Assembly (NCBI RefSeq): GCF_001278055.1
Contig: NZ_CP010802.1
Span: 1,116,001 to 1,180,000 of the forward strand
Source of the DNA: Desulfuromonas soudanensis
GTDB lineage: Bacteria > Desulfobacterota > Desulfuromonadia > Desulfuromonadales > WTL
Direction of reading: 5' to 3'
DNA length: 64,000 bases
Below, one piece after another: positions 24,861 to 35,191 of the stretch. The notes under the pieces are model-generated. The model saw only the letters and a program-made list of their open reading frames with translations. It had not been told where the DNA came from and did not search any database. Made by a program: the position numbers and the translations under genes. How positions within the stretch are numbered: the stretch's first letter is position 1; each line of letters starts with the position of its first letter.

Positions 24861-25242
24861 ATCGATTGAACTCCCTGAAGAAAACGAAGTTGATTCGTTT
24901 GCGTCCGTAGCGACTGGGACGAGCGGCTCTTCCGGCAGCGCCTGTCAATCTCCCGCCATAAAAAAGGACTTCTCCGGAGAAATTGCACTTATCGGGCCAT
25001 GAACGTCAGTCGGGAAGAAAAGGCGTAAATCCAGGGTGTTGGCGGCGGGAAAGATGGCGGGGAGGGAGGGGCCAGGAAAGAAGGTCGGTCCGGTAGTCAG
25101 GGTCTTGACAGTCGGCCGCAAAGGGGGCGTGCCTTTGCGGGGAGGGGAGGGGGACAAGCGTGGACCCGGGGAGGGGATCGGTGGTATGGTGTCGGAGACG
25201 TTCGAACCCCTTTTCCCCTCCCGCAAAGTCTCTGGAGCCGAT
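24861..25242. other. divergent intergenic region with inverted repeat
   Basis: This 382-base gap between the CheX-like gene and srkA contains a 9-bp perfect inverted repeat, CCGCAAAGG/CCTTTGCGG, at 25116-25140. It directly follows a TTGACA at 25105. It is purine-rich elsewhere; no gene was found. Confidence 0.5.
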
Positions 25243-26223
25243 ATGCCCGAAACGCTTCACCCCTTTGAAACCCTCACCCCCAGCTTCGTCATGGATGCCG
25301 TCGAAAGCCAGGGGTTTGTCTGCGATTGCCGCACCTTTGCCCTCAACAGCTACGAAAACCGGGTCTACCAGGTCGGTATCGAGGACGGCGAGCCGCTCAT
25401 CGCCAAGTTTTACCGTCCCGGGCGGTGGAGCGACGCCGAGATCCTCGAGGAGCACCGCTTCTCCTTCGAGCTCGTCGAGCACGAACTTCCGGTGGTGGCG
25501 CCGCTGACCAACGCTGCCGGGGAGAGCCTCTTTGCCCACGGCCCCTTCAGCTTCGCCCTCTTTCCCCGCAAGGGGGGGCACGCCCCCGAATTCGACAACC
25601 TCGACAATCTCCTGGTGATGGGGCGCCTCCTCGGCCGCCTGCACAGCGTCGGGGCGGTGCGCCCCTTCGTCCATCGACCGCGCCTCGACTGCCAGGGCTT
25701 CGGCCGCGACAGTGTCGCCCTGATCAGCGAAAAGTTCATCCCCCCCGAGTACAAGGCGAGCTACGACGCCCTGACGGCCGACCTGCTGCAGGGAATCGAT
25801 GCCCTGATGGACGGCAGGCATCGCTACATCCGGGTGCACGGCGACTGCCATGCCGGCAACATCCTCTGGCGGGACAACGCCCCCCACCTCGTCGATCTCG
25901 ACGATGCCCGCATGGCTCCGGCGGTCCAGGACCTGTGGATGATGCTCTCCGGCGACCGTCCGCGGCAGATGCTGCAGCTCGCAGAACTTCTCGACGGCTA
26001 CGGCGAATTCGCCGACTTTCACCCCGGCGAGCTGCGCCTGATCGAGGCGCTGCGCTCCCTGCGCATCCTCCACTTTTCCGCCTGGCTGGCGCGGCGCTGG
26101 AGCGATCCGACCTTCCCCCATCATTTCCCGTGGTTCAACACCCCGCGCTACTGGGGGGAGCACATCCTCGCCCTGCGGGAGCAGATTGCCGTCCTGTCCG
26201 AACCGCCCCTGCAGGTTCCGTAG
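25243..26223 (+). CDS. srkA: stress response kinase A (YihE-like Ser/Thr kinase)
   Basis: A 326-residue kinase of the choline/aminoglycoside kinase fold, the same length as E. coli SrkA (328). The start MPETLHPFETLTPSFVMDAVE is typical of the family. The catalytic motif reads YIRVHGDCHAGNILWRD and the metal-binding one HLVDLDDARMAPAVQDLW. SrkA phosphorylates protein substrates and protects against oxidative and envelope stress in E. coli. GGAG lies eight bases before the ATG. It stands alone. Confidence 0.92.
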   Translation: MPETLHPFETLTPSFVMDAVESQGFVCDCRTFALNSYENRVYQVGIEDGEPLIAKFYRPGRWSDAEILEEHRFSFELVEHELPVVAPLTNAAGESLFAHGPFSFALFPRKGGHAPEFDNLDNLLVMGRLLGRLHSVGAVRPFVHRPRLDCQGFGRDSVALISEKFIPPEYKASYDALTADLLQGIDALMDGRHRYIRVHGDCHAGNILWRDNAPHLVDLDDARMAPAVQDLWMMLSGDRPRQMLQLAELLDGYGEFADFHPGELRLIEALRSLRILHFSAWLARRWSDPTFPHHFPWFNTPRYWGEHILALREQIAVLSEPPLQVP

Positions 26224-26260
26224 ATCCTGCCGGCACCGGCCCCATTGCAGAGAAGCGAAA

Positions 26261-26297
26261 AAACCCGGCCATATCCGCATGGATAATGGCCGGGTTT
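26261..26297. terminator. hairpin terminator between convergent genes
   Basis: A 12-bp perfect stem AAACCCGGCCAT/ATGGCCGGGTTT with a 13-base loop. The minus-strand side is followed by TTTTTTCGC; the plus side has only TTT, included in the stem. It separates srkA from the gene ending at 26421. Confidence 0.7.
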
Positions 26298-26420
26298 CAG
26301 CAGGGACGACAACCGTGTTCCTTCCGCTCCCGGTGACAGGGGGCGGCAGTGCGGAAGCACCTTTGCCAAAGAAAAACCGGACCCTGGGCCCGGTTGCGAT
26401 TGCAGAGGGAACAGCCGCGG

Positions 26421-26846
26421 TCAGTTCAGGCGTGAGAGAATTTCCCGTACTTCCATGGCCAGCGGCTCGGAAGGGGTGATGACGACGTCGCGCTCGGCTA
26501 TGGTTGCCCGGTAGCGGTCAGCCTCCTGATGGTGCTGGTAGGCCTCGCGCAATTCATCGGAAACCCGGTTGATGGTCTGGGCGGAAAGGTTGTGTTCGGC
26601 CATCAACGACTTGAAACTCTTGACCTCGTCCCCTTCGATCCAGGCAATGCCGAACCGTTTGGGCGGCTTGCCGATGAAGACATAGCCCCCGTTCTCACCG
26701 GGGACCACTTCCAGCGGGTCGGAGACCTCGCGGGCAAGTTTTTCGAGATGGCCGCGGATCGCCTTCAGTTGCCCCGCGGCTGCGGTATCGGTCTCCAATT
26801 CCGGGTACTCGGGCTGGCTGCCGAACATCTTGGCAAAAATTCCCAT
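26421..26846 (-). CDS. hypothetical protein
   Basis: A 141-residue soluble protein that I cannot assign. Its middle contains a beta-rich stretch (GGYVFIGKPPKRFGIAWIEGD) and the C-terminal half is helical and charged (SAQTINRVSDELREAYQHHQEADRYRAT shows heptad-like spacing in part). The strong ribosome site GGAGGAG ahead of the ATG supports expression. The frame stays open about 60 codons upstream without a start codon. Its neighbours are srkA (convergent) and perR (divergent). Confidence 0.65.
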   Translation of the reverse strand: MGIFAKMFGSQPEYPELETDTAAAGQLKAIRGHLEKLAREVSDPLEVVPGENGGYVFIGKPPKRFGIAWIEGDEVKSFKSLMAEHNLSAQTINRVSDELREAYQHHQEADRYRATIAERDVVITPSEPLAMEVREILSRLN

Positions 26847-27194
26847 GGTTGCTCCTCCTTTCCAGAACGATGGTTTATTTTTAACCTTAACGGACGGTCG
26901 GTGAAATTCAACCCGTTTAATCTGTTTCCCGGCGGTTTTTTCCTTGGGCTTTTTTGCTTTCGCGTCAATTTCGGCCTCAGTTTTCTCCCTCCTCCCCCCC
27001 AGTGCGGCATTACCGCCTTATCACCAAAGCAGCCGCAAGCGCCGCTGCGCCGATCGTCTTGTGTTCCTCTTCCCTCCCGTCGACCTCTTCGGCATCGGTG
27101 TCCAGCGCCCGGAAGGTTTATTTTGAGTACATTGACAGGCGTTGCCAGTTAGGTATAATTCCTATCTCGCGCGACACCTGGAAAGATAGAGAGC
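26847..27194. other. divergent intergenic region between hypothetical gene and perR
   Basis: A 348-base gap. The perR promoter and operator lie at 27132-27164. On the minus strand, an open frame continuous with the hypothetical gene runs upstream to about 27020 and would encode a lysine-rich segment (AKAKKPKEKTAGKQIKR), but no ATG, GTG or TTG start was found for it. Otherwise no gene was recognised. Confidence 0.5.
27132..27164 (+). promoter_or_regulatory. perR promoter with overlapping palindromic operator
   Basis: A consensus sigma-70 promoter: TTGACA at 27132, a 16-base spacer and TATAAT at 27154. The -10 box lies inside the palindrome TAGGTATAATTCCTA (27150-27164). Nearly the same palindrome occurs before katG, so it is the likely PerR box and the gene is probably autoregulated. 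Confidence 0.8.
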
Positions 27195-27653
27195 ATGAAT
27201 CGGACGTCGGATACAAACGAGCGGCACCTGTCCGCCTTCGAGACGGCCTGCCGGAAGCTGGGGTTGCGACTGACCCATCAGCGGCTGGAAATCTATCGCG
27301 AGCTGCTCGACGCCGTCGACCATCCGTCGGCCGAGGTGCTGCATCAGCGATTGCGCAAGAAAATTCCGACCCTCTCCCTCGATACCGTCTACCGGACGCT
27401 GGCCACTTTCGCGACTTACGGGCTGAGCCACCGGGTGGAAACCGTGCAGAGTCAGGGCCGTTTCGAGGTGAGGCAAAACGAACATCACCATTTGATCTGC
27501 AGCCGCTGCCACAGGATTATGGATTTTTACTGGAGCGGCTTCGAGATGCTCCCCCTGCCGGAGGCCATCGCCCCCTGGGGCCGGGTCGAAAGCCGCAGCG
27601 TCGTGATTTACGGCGTCTGCCATGTCTGTCTGTCCCGTAAGGATCAGGGCTGA
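27195..27653 (+). CDS. perR: Fur-family peroxide-type repressor
   Basis: A 152-residue Fur-family DNA-binding protein. The winged helix covers about residues 10-85 (LRLTHQRLEIYRELLD and LSLDTVYRTLATFATYG). The regulatory part has HHHLICSRC and CHVC, the paired CxxC motifs that hold structural zinc. I call it PerR rather than Fur because the next gene is katG and a shared palindrome lies in both promoters. PerR senses peroxide by metal-catalysed oxidation of a histidine and releases its operators. The actual regulatory metal is not known from sequence. Confidence 0.85.
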   Translation: MNRTSDTNERHLSAFETACRKLGLRLTHQRLEIYRELLDAVDHPSAEVLHQRLRKKIPTLSLDTVYRTLATFATYGLSHRVETVQSQGRFEVRQNEHHHLICSRCHRIMDFYWSGFEMLPLPEAIAPWGRVESRSVVIYGVCHVCLSRKDQG

Positions 27654-27679
27654 CCCATACAAATTTTTTCGGTTGTTGG

Positions 27680-27694
27680 TAGGAAAAATTCCTA
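27680..27694 (+). promoter_or_regulatory. katG operator (candidate PerR box)
   Basis: Palindrome TAGGAAAAATTCCTA, 13 of 15 bases identical to the one in the perR promoter. It lies between a TTGTTG (27673) and a TAAGTA (27696) that may be the katG -35 and -10. Confidence 0.75.
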
Positions 27695-27733
27695 GTAAGT
27701 ATTTTTTATTTCCAAATACCGGAGCGATACACG

Positions 27734-27772
27734 CAGTCTGTCCCAGCCGTGAGAGCTTGCCGGGACAGACTG
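27734..27772 (+). other. 11-bp perfect inverted repeat in katG leader
   Basis: CAGTCTGTCCC and GGGACAGACTG with a 17-base loop, about 70 bases before the katG start. No T-tract follows, so it is not a simple terminator; it may stabilise the mRNA or bind a regulator. Confidence 0.7.
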
Positions 27773-27826
27773 GGTATGATATCGCCGCGGCAAAATCTCT
27801 GGTTAGCGGTGCAGAGCCAAACCTGA

Positions 27827-30037
<2,211 letters not shown>

Positions 30038-30071
30038 GCCTCCGATCAACGCGTATTAAGGTGTCCACAAT

Positions 30072-30110
30072 AAAAGAAAGCCCTCCCCGATTCGGGAGGG
30101 CTTTTCTTTT
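30072..30110. terminator. bidirectional rho-independent terminator
   Basis: Stem AAAAGAAAGCCCTCCC facing GGGAGGGCTTTTCTTTT with a short loop, between katG and a convergent gene. Confidence 0.92.
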
Positions 30111-30141
30111 CATCTCTTTTGCTCTCGGGTCAGCCTTCGCC

Positions 30142-30855
30142 TCAAATCTCCCCGTCATCCTCCCAGGGGGGCGTTCCCGCGTCACCACCTTCGGAGTTGC
30201 CGGAGGTGGGGATGCTGCTGCTGCCGATCGTCTTGAGCTGCTCTTCGAGCCAGCCGACCAGTTCGGCGACGGTGCTCGAGAATTCCTCGGGCGTGCCGGC
30301 GACGGTGCGCAGGGCGGTGTCGAGACGGCGGGCGGCGCTGAGGCTCGCCTTGATGTGGATTTCCGGCGGCGGCTCCTCGTCGCTTTTGGCGGCGGCGACC
30401 TCCTTGAAGCGCTTGAGGACTGCCGGGTGGCTGCGATCCTCCTCGATGACCGCCTTGCGCAGGTCGGCGTACTCCTCCTGGGTAAAGTCCTTCTCCTCTC
30501 GGGCCTTGCGCAACAGATCGACGGAGCGGTAGTCGGGGAGGGGCTTGAGCTCCCGCTCTCGGGCGAGGAGTTCGGGCTCTTCCTTTTCCATGAAGCGGTA
30601 GGCCATGGTCAGCTTCTGGGCGGTCGGTTTCTTGATCCGCACCTCCTGGGTGCAGTAATCATCAAAAGAGTTGTAGCCCCACTGGCGGAAAAGATTTTTC
30701 GTGCTGACCTTGAGGAGTTCTTCGCCAAGCTCGACCCAGGAGGACTTGAAGACCTTGGCGGTGGCGAGGATCCGGTAGCGGTCGGAGGCGGGGTCGAGCT
30801 CCTGCATGATCCGTTCGATGGCCACTTCGGCCTTGGATTTGGGTGTGTTGTCCAT
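30142..30855 (-). CDS. hypothetical protein
   Basis: A 237-residue soluble, charged protein that I do not recognise. It is mainly helical, with a segment SWVELGEELLKVSTKNLFRQWGYNSF followed by a possible DNA-binding-like region (RIKKPTAQKLTMAYRFME), a Glu/Lys-rich helix and an acidic, Gly/Ser-rich C-terminal tail. The first part recalls proteins that sense or replicate DNA in delta-proteobacteria but gives no function. It stands alone between convergent katG and a divergent methyltransferase gene. Confidence 0.7.
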   Translation of the reverse strand: MDNTPKSKAEVAIERIMQELDPASDRYRILATAKVFKSSWVELGEELLKVSTKNLFRQWGYNSFDDYCTQEVRIKKPTAQKLTMAYRFMEKEEPELLARERELKPLPDYRSVDLLRKAREEKDFTQEEYADLRKAVIEEDRSHPAVLKRFKEVAAAKSDEEPPPEIHIKASLSAARRLDTALRTVAGTPEEFSSTVAELVGWLEEQLKTIGSSSIPTSGNSEGGDAGTPPWEDDGEI

Positions 30856-30994
30856 GGTGTCACCTTTCCCTGTTGTTGGCCGGGGAGTTTAGCACAGGGG
30901 AGCGGGGGGGCAAAGGGACTTTTGCCTTGGCGCCGCCGGGCGCCTCAAGTACAATCACCCCCGGCAGAATTTACCGCAGCAAGGAGAGAGACCT

Positions 30995-32194
30995 ATGAAA
31001 GACAAGGGATTCGTGGTCGGGCCGGAGACGGTGCGCATGCTCGAGCTGGGGCACCCCTGGGTGATCGCCGACCGCTACACCAAGCTCTGGCCGGCCGGCA
31101 AGGCCGGGGACGTCGTCCCCCTCTGCGACGAGAAGGGGCGCCTTCTGGCTACGGCCCTCCTCGATCCCCGGGACCGGGTGGTGGCGCGGGTCCTTCAGGC
31201 AGGCGCCATGCGCCTCGACCGACCCTGGCTACAGCGGCGCCTCGCGGCGGCCATCGCCCTGCGGGAGGGGCACGCCGACCTCGAAGGGACGACGGCCTAC
31301 CGCCTCGTCAACGGCGAGGGGGACGGCCTGCCGGGGGTGACCGTCGACCGCTACGGCGAGCACCTGATGATCCAGCTCTATGCCGCCTCGTGGACGCCGC
31401 ATCTCGCCGACCTCGTCGCCGTGCTGCAGCAGCTCCTCTCCCCGGCGGGGATCTATGAAAAGTTCCGTCCCCAGCAGACCCGGGCCCTGGGGAAGGAGGA
31501 GTCGAAGAAGTACAGCCGGCTACTGGCCGGAAGTCCTGCGCCGGGGCGGATCAAGGTGCTGGAGAACGACCTGAGCTTCCTCGTCGAGCTCGAAGAGGGG
31601 CTTAACACCGGGCTCTTTCTCGACCAGCGCAACAACCGCCGCGACCTGATGCGGCGCGTGGCGGGGAAGCGGGTGCTCAACCTCTTCGCCTACACCGGCG
31701 CCTTCTCCGTGGCGGCGGCGGCCGCAGGGGCCGAAAAGGTCACCTCCGTCGACGCCTCGGGGGCCTATCTCGACTGGGCCAGGGAGAACTTCGGCGCCAA
31801 CCGCCTCAATCCCAAGCGCCACGACTTTCTCACCGGCGACTGCTTCGCCGTCCTCAAGGAGCTGCAGAAGCAGGGGCGGACCTTTGACGTCATCCTCATG
31901 GATCCCCCCTCCTTCTCCACCACCGCCAGGAGCCGTTTCACCACCAGCGGCGGCACCTCGGACCTGGTTGCCCTCTCCCTGCCGATGCTCGCCGCAGGCG
32001 GCCTCCTCATCACCTCATCCAACCACCAGAAGGTCGATCTCGCCGACTATCTCAAGGAGCTGCGCCGCGGCGCCCTCCAGGCCGCATGCGAACTGCGGGT
32101 CGTTTCCAGCGTCGGCCAGCCGGAGGATTTCCCCTATCCGGTGACCTTCCCCGAGGGGCGTTATCTCAAGTACGTGATGAGCGTCAAGGGGTAG
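30995..32194 (+). CDS. class I SAM-dependent rRNA methyltransferase, RlmI-like
   Basis: A 399-residue protein with an N-terminal PUA-like RNA-binding domain (about 1-80, LGHPWVIADRYTKLW) and a C-terminal Rossmann methyltransferase. SAM motif I is VLNLFAYTGAFSVAAAAAGAE and the catalytic motif reads DVILMDPPSFS, matching RlmI, which methylates C5 of a cytosine in 23S rRNA. A Cys would be needed for catalysis; candidates lie in LTGDCFAVL. AAGGAGAGAG precedes the ATG. The last 11 bases overlap the convergent phosphatase gene. Confidence 0.85.
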   Translation: MKDKGFVVGPETVRMLELGHPWVIADRYTKLWPAGKAGDVVPLCDEKGRLLATALLDPRDRVVARVLQAGAMRLDRPWLQRRLAAAIALREGHADLEGTTAYRLVNGEGDGLPGVTVDRYGEHLMIQLYAASWTPHLADLVAVLQQLLSPAGIYEKFRPQQTRALGKEESKKYSRLLAGSPAPGRIKVLENDLSFLVELEEGLNTGLFLDQRNNRRDLMRRVAGKRVLNLFAYTGAFSVAAAAAGAEKVTSVDASGAYLDWARENFGANRLNPKRHDFLTGDCFAVLKELQKQGRTFDVILMDPPSFSTTARSRFTTSGGTSDLVALSLPMLAAGGLLITSSNHQKVDLADYLKELRRGALQAACELRVVSSVGQPEDFPYPVTFPEGRYLKYVMSVKG

Positions 32195-33884
32195 GGTGTG
32201 TTGCCGAGTCCGGTTCCCGGGCGGGGAGGAAGACCTCGCGGTAGAGGAAGTCGTAGCCGGAGAGCTCGGGCTTTTTCAGGACCGGGTGCCCCTTGGGGAG
32301 GATGACGAAGGGGCGCAGCTGCTCCCCTCCGACAGAGCCGTGGCCGCCGACCTGGTCGTCGAAGCAGGCGATGCGCTCGCCGTCGTAGGCCCCGAAGAGG
32401 ATGAGGTCGCCGGCGAGCTTGTCCCCGGCAAAGGAGATCAGGTCCGGCAGGAGTTTCCAGGGGTCGCCGTAGGGGCGCAGAAAATCGACGGCGCTCCCCG
32501 TCGCAAGCCCGTCCTCGGCCACGCAGAGCCGCCCCTCCCGGTGAAAGAAGCAGACTTCCCCCTCCTCCCCCCGCGCCAGCATGAAACCGATCCCCGCGTG
32601 ACCGCTTAAAAAATCGAGGAGCTGCGGCTGGGCCTCCTCGATCTCCATCCAGGTCAGAGGCCGGGGTTTCCCGGTGACGTAGAGGTGCGCCAGGGAGCTC
32701 GAATAGGTGATGACCACGCCGTTCTCCGGGTCGACCTTGAGGGTCTCCGGGACCATCTCGCCGATGCGCCGCTGCAGGTAGTTCTTGCACCTTCGGAAGA
32801 GGCGCTGGCGCACCCCCCTCGGTCGGGCCTCGATTTCGTCCTGCAGATAGCCGAGCTGGGCGCGGGTGAAATCGAGGGGGCCGGCGATGACGGCGGCGGG
32901 GTTCTTGTCACGGAGGAAGGCGCTGACCGTATCGCCGAGGGTGGCGCCGAAGCGGCTGTGAAAGGGGTAGGCGGGGGTCTGGCCATGATCGGAGAGGAGG
33001 ATCAGCTCATAGTCGGCGCCGGGGGCGTGTCGGAGCATGCGCATGATCTCGCCGATACGCTGGTCGGTGTAGCGCAGGTTCTTGAGCGCCGGGGGGGAGG
33101 CCGGTCCGAAGTGGTGGGCCAGCTCGTCGTAGCCGCTGTAGGTGGTGTAGATGCAGGGGACCCCGGCGTAGATGTCGGCGATCACTCCGAACGTCTGCAA
33201 TTCGCGGAGGATGACGTTGCAGAAGATGCGGATCAGGGGGAAGAGACCCTCCCGCACCTGCCAGGGACGGGTCTTGCGGTGGCGGCGCCGGTCGTTGCGG
33301 TCGATGAAGTATTCGAGGACCGTCTCCAGGGCCAGGCGGCAGACCCGCAAGGGGTGAAGGAGAAGGAGGAGGAGGCGCCAGCCGCCGAAGCGGCCGAAGA
33401 GGGTCTGCGGATGGGGGGAGGCGACGGTGAAGATGCTGCGCTCGGCGCCGCCGTCGAGGATGTTGGCGTAGGACGATCCGCCGCTGAGGATCCCCTGGCG
33501 CCCGGCAAAGAGGCGCTCGCGGAAGGTCTGCACGTCGTCGAGGTCGTTGCAGGTGAAAACCCGTCCCTGCTCCTTGTCGAACCAGCGAAAGGCCGGGATC
33601 CCCCGGCTCTGGCCGTAGAAGATCGCCCCGAGGGCGGCGGGGGTGGTGCTCGGCAGCCCCGCCTGGTATTCCCGCAGCTCGAAACCGCGCCGCAGGTGGC
33701 GGGCGATGCGGGGGAGATAGCCGCGTTTGAGGGCCAGCTGCAGGTGGGGGGCGGAGAGGCCGTCGAGCTGGATGCCGACGAAGCCGCGCTTGGGACCGGC
33801 GGCACGGCGGCTGAGCCGTTCGCTGCGAAACGGATAGAACTTGCAGAAGTAATAGATGCGAAACAGGCGGTCGAGTAGTGGCAT
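32184..33884 (-). CDS. alkaline phosphatase superfamily protein (phosphodiesterase/nucleotide pyrophosphatase fold)
   Basis: A 566-residue protein of the alkaline phosphatase superfamily. The metal-binding and nucleophile elements are visible: GIQLDGLSAPHL (first metal Asp), PSTTPAALGAIFYG (nucleophile Thr), YSGYDELAHHFGP, LILLSDHGQTPAY and QVGGHGSVGGEQ. A hydrophobic stretch (WRLLLLLLHPLRV, about 165-180) may associate with membrane. The substrate could be a phosphodiester or phospholipid head group; no sulfatase Cys is present. It overlaps the convergent rRNA methyltransferase gene by 11 bases. Confidence 0.8.
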   Translation of the reverse strand: MPLLDRLFRIYYFCKFYPFRSERLSRRAAGPKRGFVGIQLDGLSAPHLQLALKRGYLPRIARHLRRGFELREYQAGLPSTTPAALGAIFYGQSRGIPAFRWFDKEQGRVFTCNDLDDVQTFRERLFAGRQGILSGGSSYANILDGGAERSIFTVASPHPQTLFGRFGGWRLLLLLLHPLRVCRLALETVLEYFIDRNDRRRHRKTRPWQVREGLFPLIRIFCNVILRELQTFGVIADIYAGVPCIYTTYSGYDELAHHFGPASPPALKNLRYTDQRIGEIMRMLRHAPGADYELILLSDHGQTPAYPFHSRFGATLGDTVSAFLRDKNPAAVIAGPLDFTRAQLGYLQDEIEARPRGVRQRLFRRCKNYLQRRIGEMVPETLKVDPENGVVITYSSSLAHLYVTGKPRPLTWMEIEEAQPQLLDFLSGHAGIGFMLARGEEGEVCFFHREGRLCVAEDGLATGSAVDFLRPYGDPWKLLPDLISFAGDKLAGDLILFGAYDGERIACFDDQVGGHGSVGGEQLRPFVILPKGHPVLKKPELSGYDFLYREVFLPAREPDSATHPTP

Positions 33885-34000
33885 CCGGATTCCCTGGGCC
33901 TGCGAGGAATGGCTGCGGCCAAGTATAGCAGATGATTAGTGAAATAAGTTCATCGGGTCAGGAGAGGAGGAGTCCGAAGTCTGTTCGTCGGGGCGTAAGA

Positions 34001-34040
34001 ACAAGGAAGCCGGCACCCCTTGGGGTCCCGGCTTCCTTGT
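34001..34040 (-). terminator. hairpin following cyclophilin gene
   Basis: A 13-bp perfect stem ACAAGGAAGCCGG/CCGGCTTCCTTGT with an inner CCCC/GGGG pair. The T-tract on the minus strand is weak, so it may act as a 3' stabiliser as much as a terminator. Confidence 0.65.
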
Positions 34041-34046
34041 CACTGG

Positions 34047-34559
34047 CTATTTGACCACGGTGACCTTGTTGATGGTCACCGGGGTGGTCGGGACATCCTG
34101 CTGCCCCGCCTTGGTTCCCGTCGCCACCTTTTCGATGGCGTCGACGACGTCCATGCCGGCCGTCACCCGGCCGAAGACGGCGTAGCCGTAGGCCGAAGGG
34201 GTCTTCCCCTGGTGGTTGAGAAAGGTGTTGTCGACGGTGTTGATGAAGAACTGGGCGGTGGCGCTGTCGACGACGCTGGTGCGGGCCATGGCCAGGGTGC
34301 CGCGATCGTTGGTCAGGCCGTTGTCGGCTTCATTCTTGATCATCCCCTTGGTCTTCTTCTGCCCCATGTCGGGTGTCATGCCGCCCCCCTGCACCATGAA
34401 GCCCTTGATGACGCGGTGGAAGATCGTCCCCGCGTAGAACCCGTCCTTGACGTAGCCGAGGAAATTTTCAACGGTGATCGGGGCTTTTCCGGCATTAAGT
34501 TCGATGGTGATCTCGCCCATGGAGGTTTCCATGCGGACGACGGTGAGCTGCTCGCTCAT
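34047..34559 (-). CDS. peptidyl-prolyl cis-trans isomerase, cyclophilin type
   Basis: A 170-residue cytoplasmic cyclophilin (PpiB type), which speeds proline isomerisation during folding. The family core is clear: [30 protein letters not shown], with the catalytic Arg in FHRV, and later [15 protein letters not shown] and [16 protein letters not shown]. No signal peptide is seen. I start at [11 protein letters not shown], with AAGGAG eight bases upstream; the frame extends further but without a ribosome site. It marks the end of the core region before the accessory island. Confidence 0.93.
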   Translation of the reverse strand: MSEQLTVVRMETSMGEITIELNAGKAPITVENFLGYVKDGFYAGTIFHRVIKGFMVQGGGMTPDMGQKKTKGMIKNEADNGLTNDRGTLAMARTSVVDSATAQFFINTVDNTFLNHQGKTPSAYGYAVFGRVTAGMDVVDAIEKVATGTKAGQQDVPTTPVTINKVTVVK

Positions 34560-34633
34560 GATTGATTCTCCTTTGTCTGGAATTGAATTGTCCGAGGATC
34601 CGGACGGGGTCAGATATAACACGGGCGGGATCG

Positions 34634-34861
34634 TCAGCCAGCTGTTTTTTCGAGCTTTTCGGCAAGCCACATCTTGATAATCGACTGGCGGGGCACCCCG
34701 AGTCGACGCGCCTCCTTGTCCAGAGAATGAATCATCCAGACCGGAAAATCGACATTGACTCTGCGCTGTTCCTGTTCGGGACGGCGTGCCTTGGACAGGT
34801 CAAGATCGTCAATGACGCTTTCGCCTTGATCAAATTTTTTGTCGAAATCTTCAGCTTTCAT
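34634..34861 (-). CDS. brnA: BrnA-family antitoxin
   Basis: A 75-residue protein with a charged N-terminal part and a ribbon-helix-helix-like C-terminal half ([36 protein letters not shown]). It overlaps the BrnT toxin gene by 11 bases and follows it, the gene order known for BrnTA modules. BrnA neutralises BrnT and represses the operon promoter. The palindrome at 35112-35128 is the likely binding site. Confidence 0.85.
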   Translation of the reverse strand: MKAEDFDKKFDQGESVIDDLDLSKARRPEQEQRRVNVDFPVWMIHSLDKEARRLGVPRQSIIKMWLAEKLEKTAG

Positions 34862-35111
34862 ACAGTGCGATCTCCTCTTGTCGCGAGCGCCGGACCGAGA
34901 TGAGGCGAATGACTTCGTGGCGATAAGTGATCACCGCCGACCAATGTTTGCCATCAATCTTCCCGACGACAAGCCATCTCGGTTCATCGCCGGTTTTCGC
35001 CGGCACTTCCAGCAGGTCGGAATCGCCCCAGAGCATTTGCGCTTCATCAAAATCGATGCCGTGCTTTTCAAAATTGGCGGCACTCTTTTGTGGGTCGTAT
35101 TCGAAGCTCAT
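34851..35111 (-). CDS. brnT: BrnT-family ribonuclease toxin
   Basis: An 86-residue toxin with the BrnT start FEYDPQKSAANFEKHGIDFDEAQMLW and the end [20 protein letters not shown], including the Arg residues thought to cut RNA. It is the first gene of the module. I choose the ATG at 35111; a TTG 12 codons upstream lies inside the -35 box and is unlikely. No ribosome site precedes the ATG, and the -10 box sits so close that the mRNA is probably leaderless. Confidence 0.85.
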   Translation of the reverse strand: MSFEYDPQKSAANFEKHGIDFDEAQMLWGDSDLLEVPAKTGDEPRWLVVGKIDGKHWSAVITYRHEVIRLISVRRSRQEEIALYES

Positions 35112-35147
35112 GGTATAAAAAATATACCTTTCATCGGGCTCAGTCAA
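35112..35147 (-). promoter_or_regulatory. brnTA promoter and operator
   Basis: On the minus strand TTGACT (35147-35142) is followed after about 17 bases by TATTTT. The -10 lies inside the perfect palindrome GGTATA-TTTTT-TATACC (35128-35112), which touches the ATG. This is a compact autoregulated promoter. Confidence 0.75.
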
Positions 35148-35191
35148 TGTTGATTTCGGGTTGATGGGTAAATTGTAATGTCAGGCCTTGG

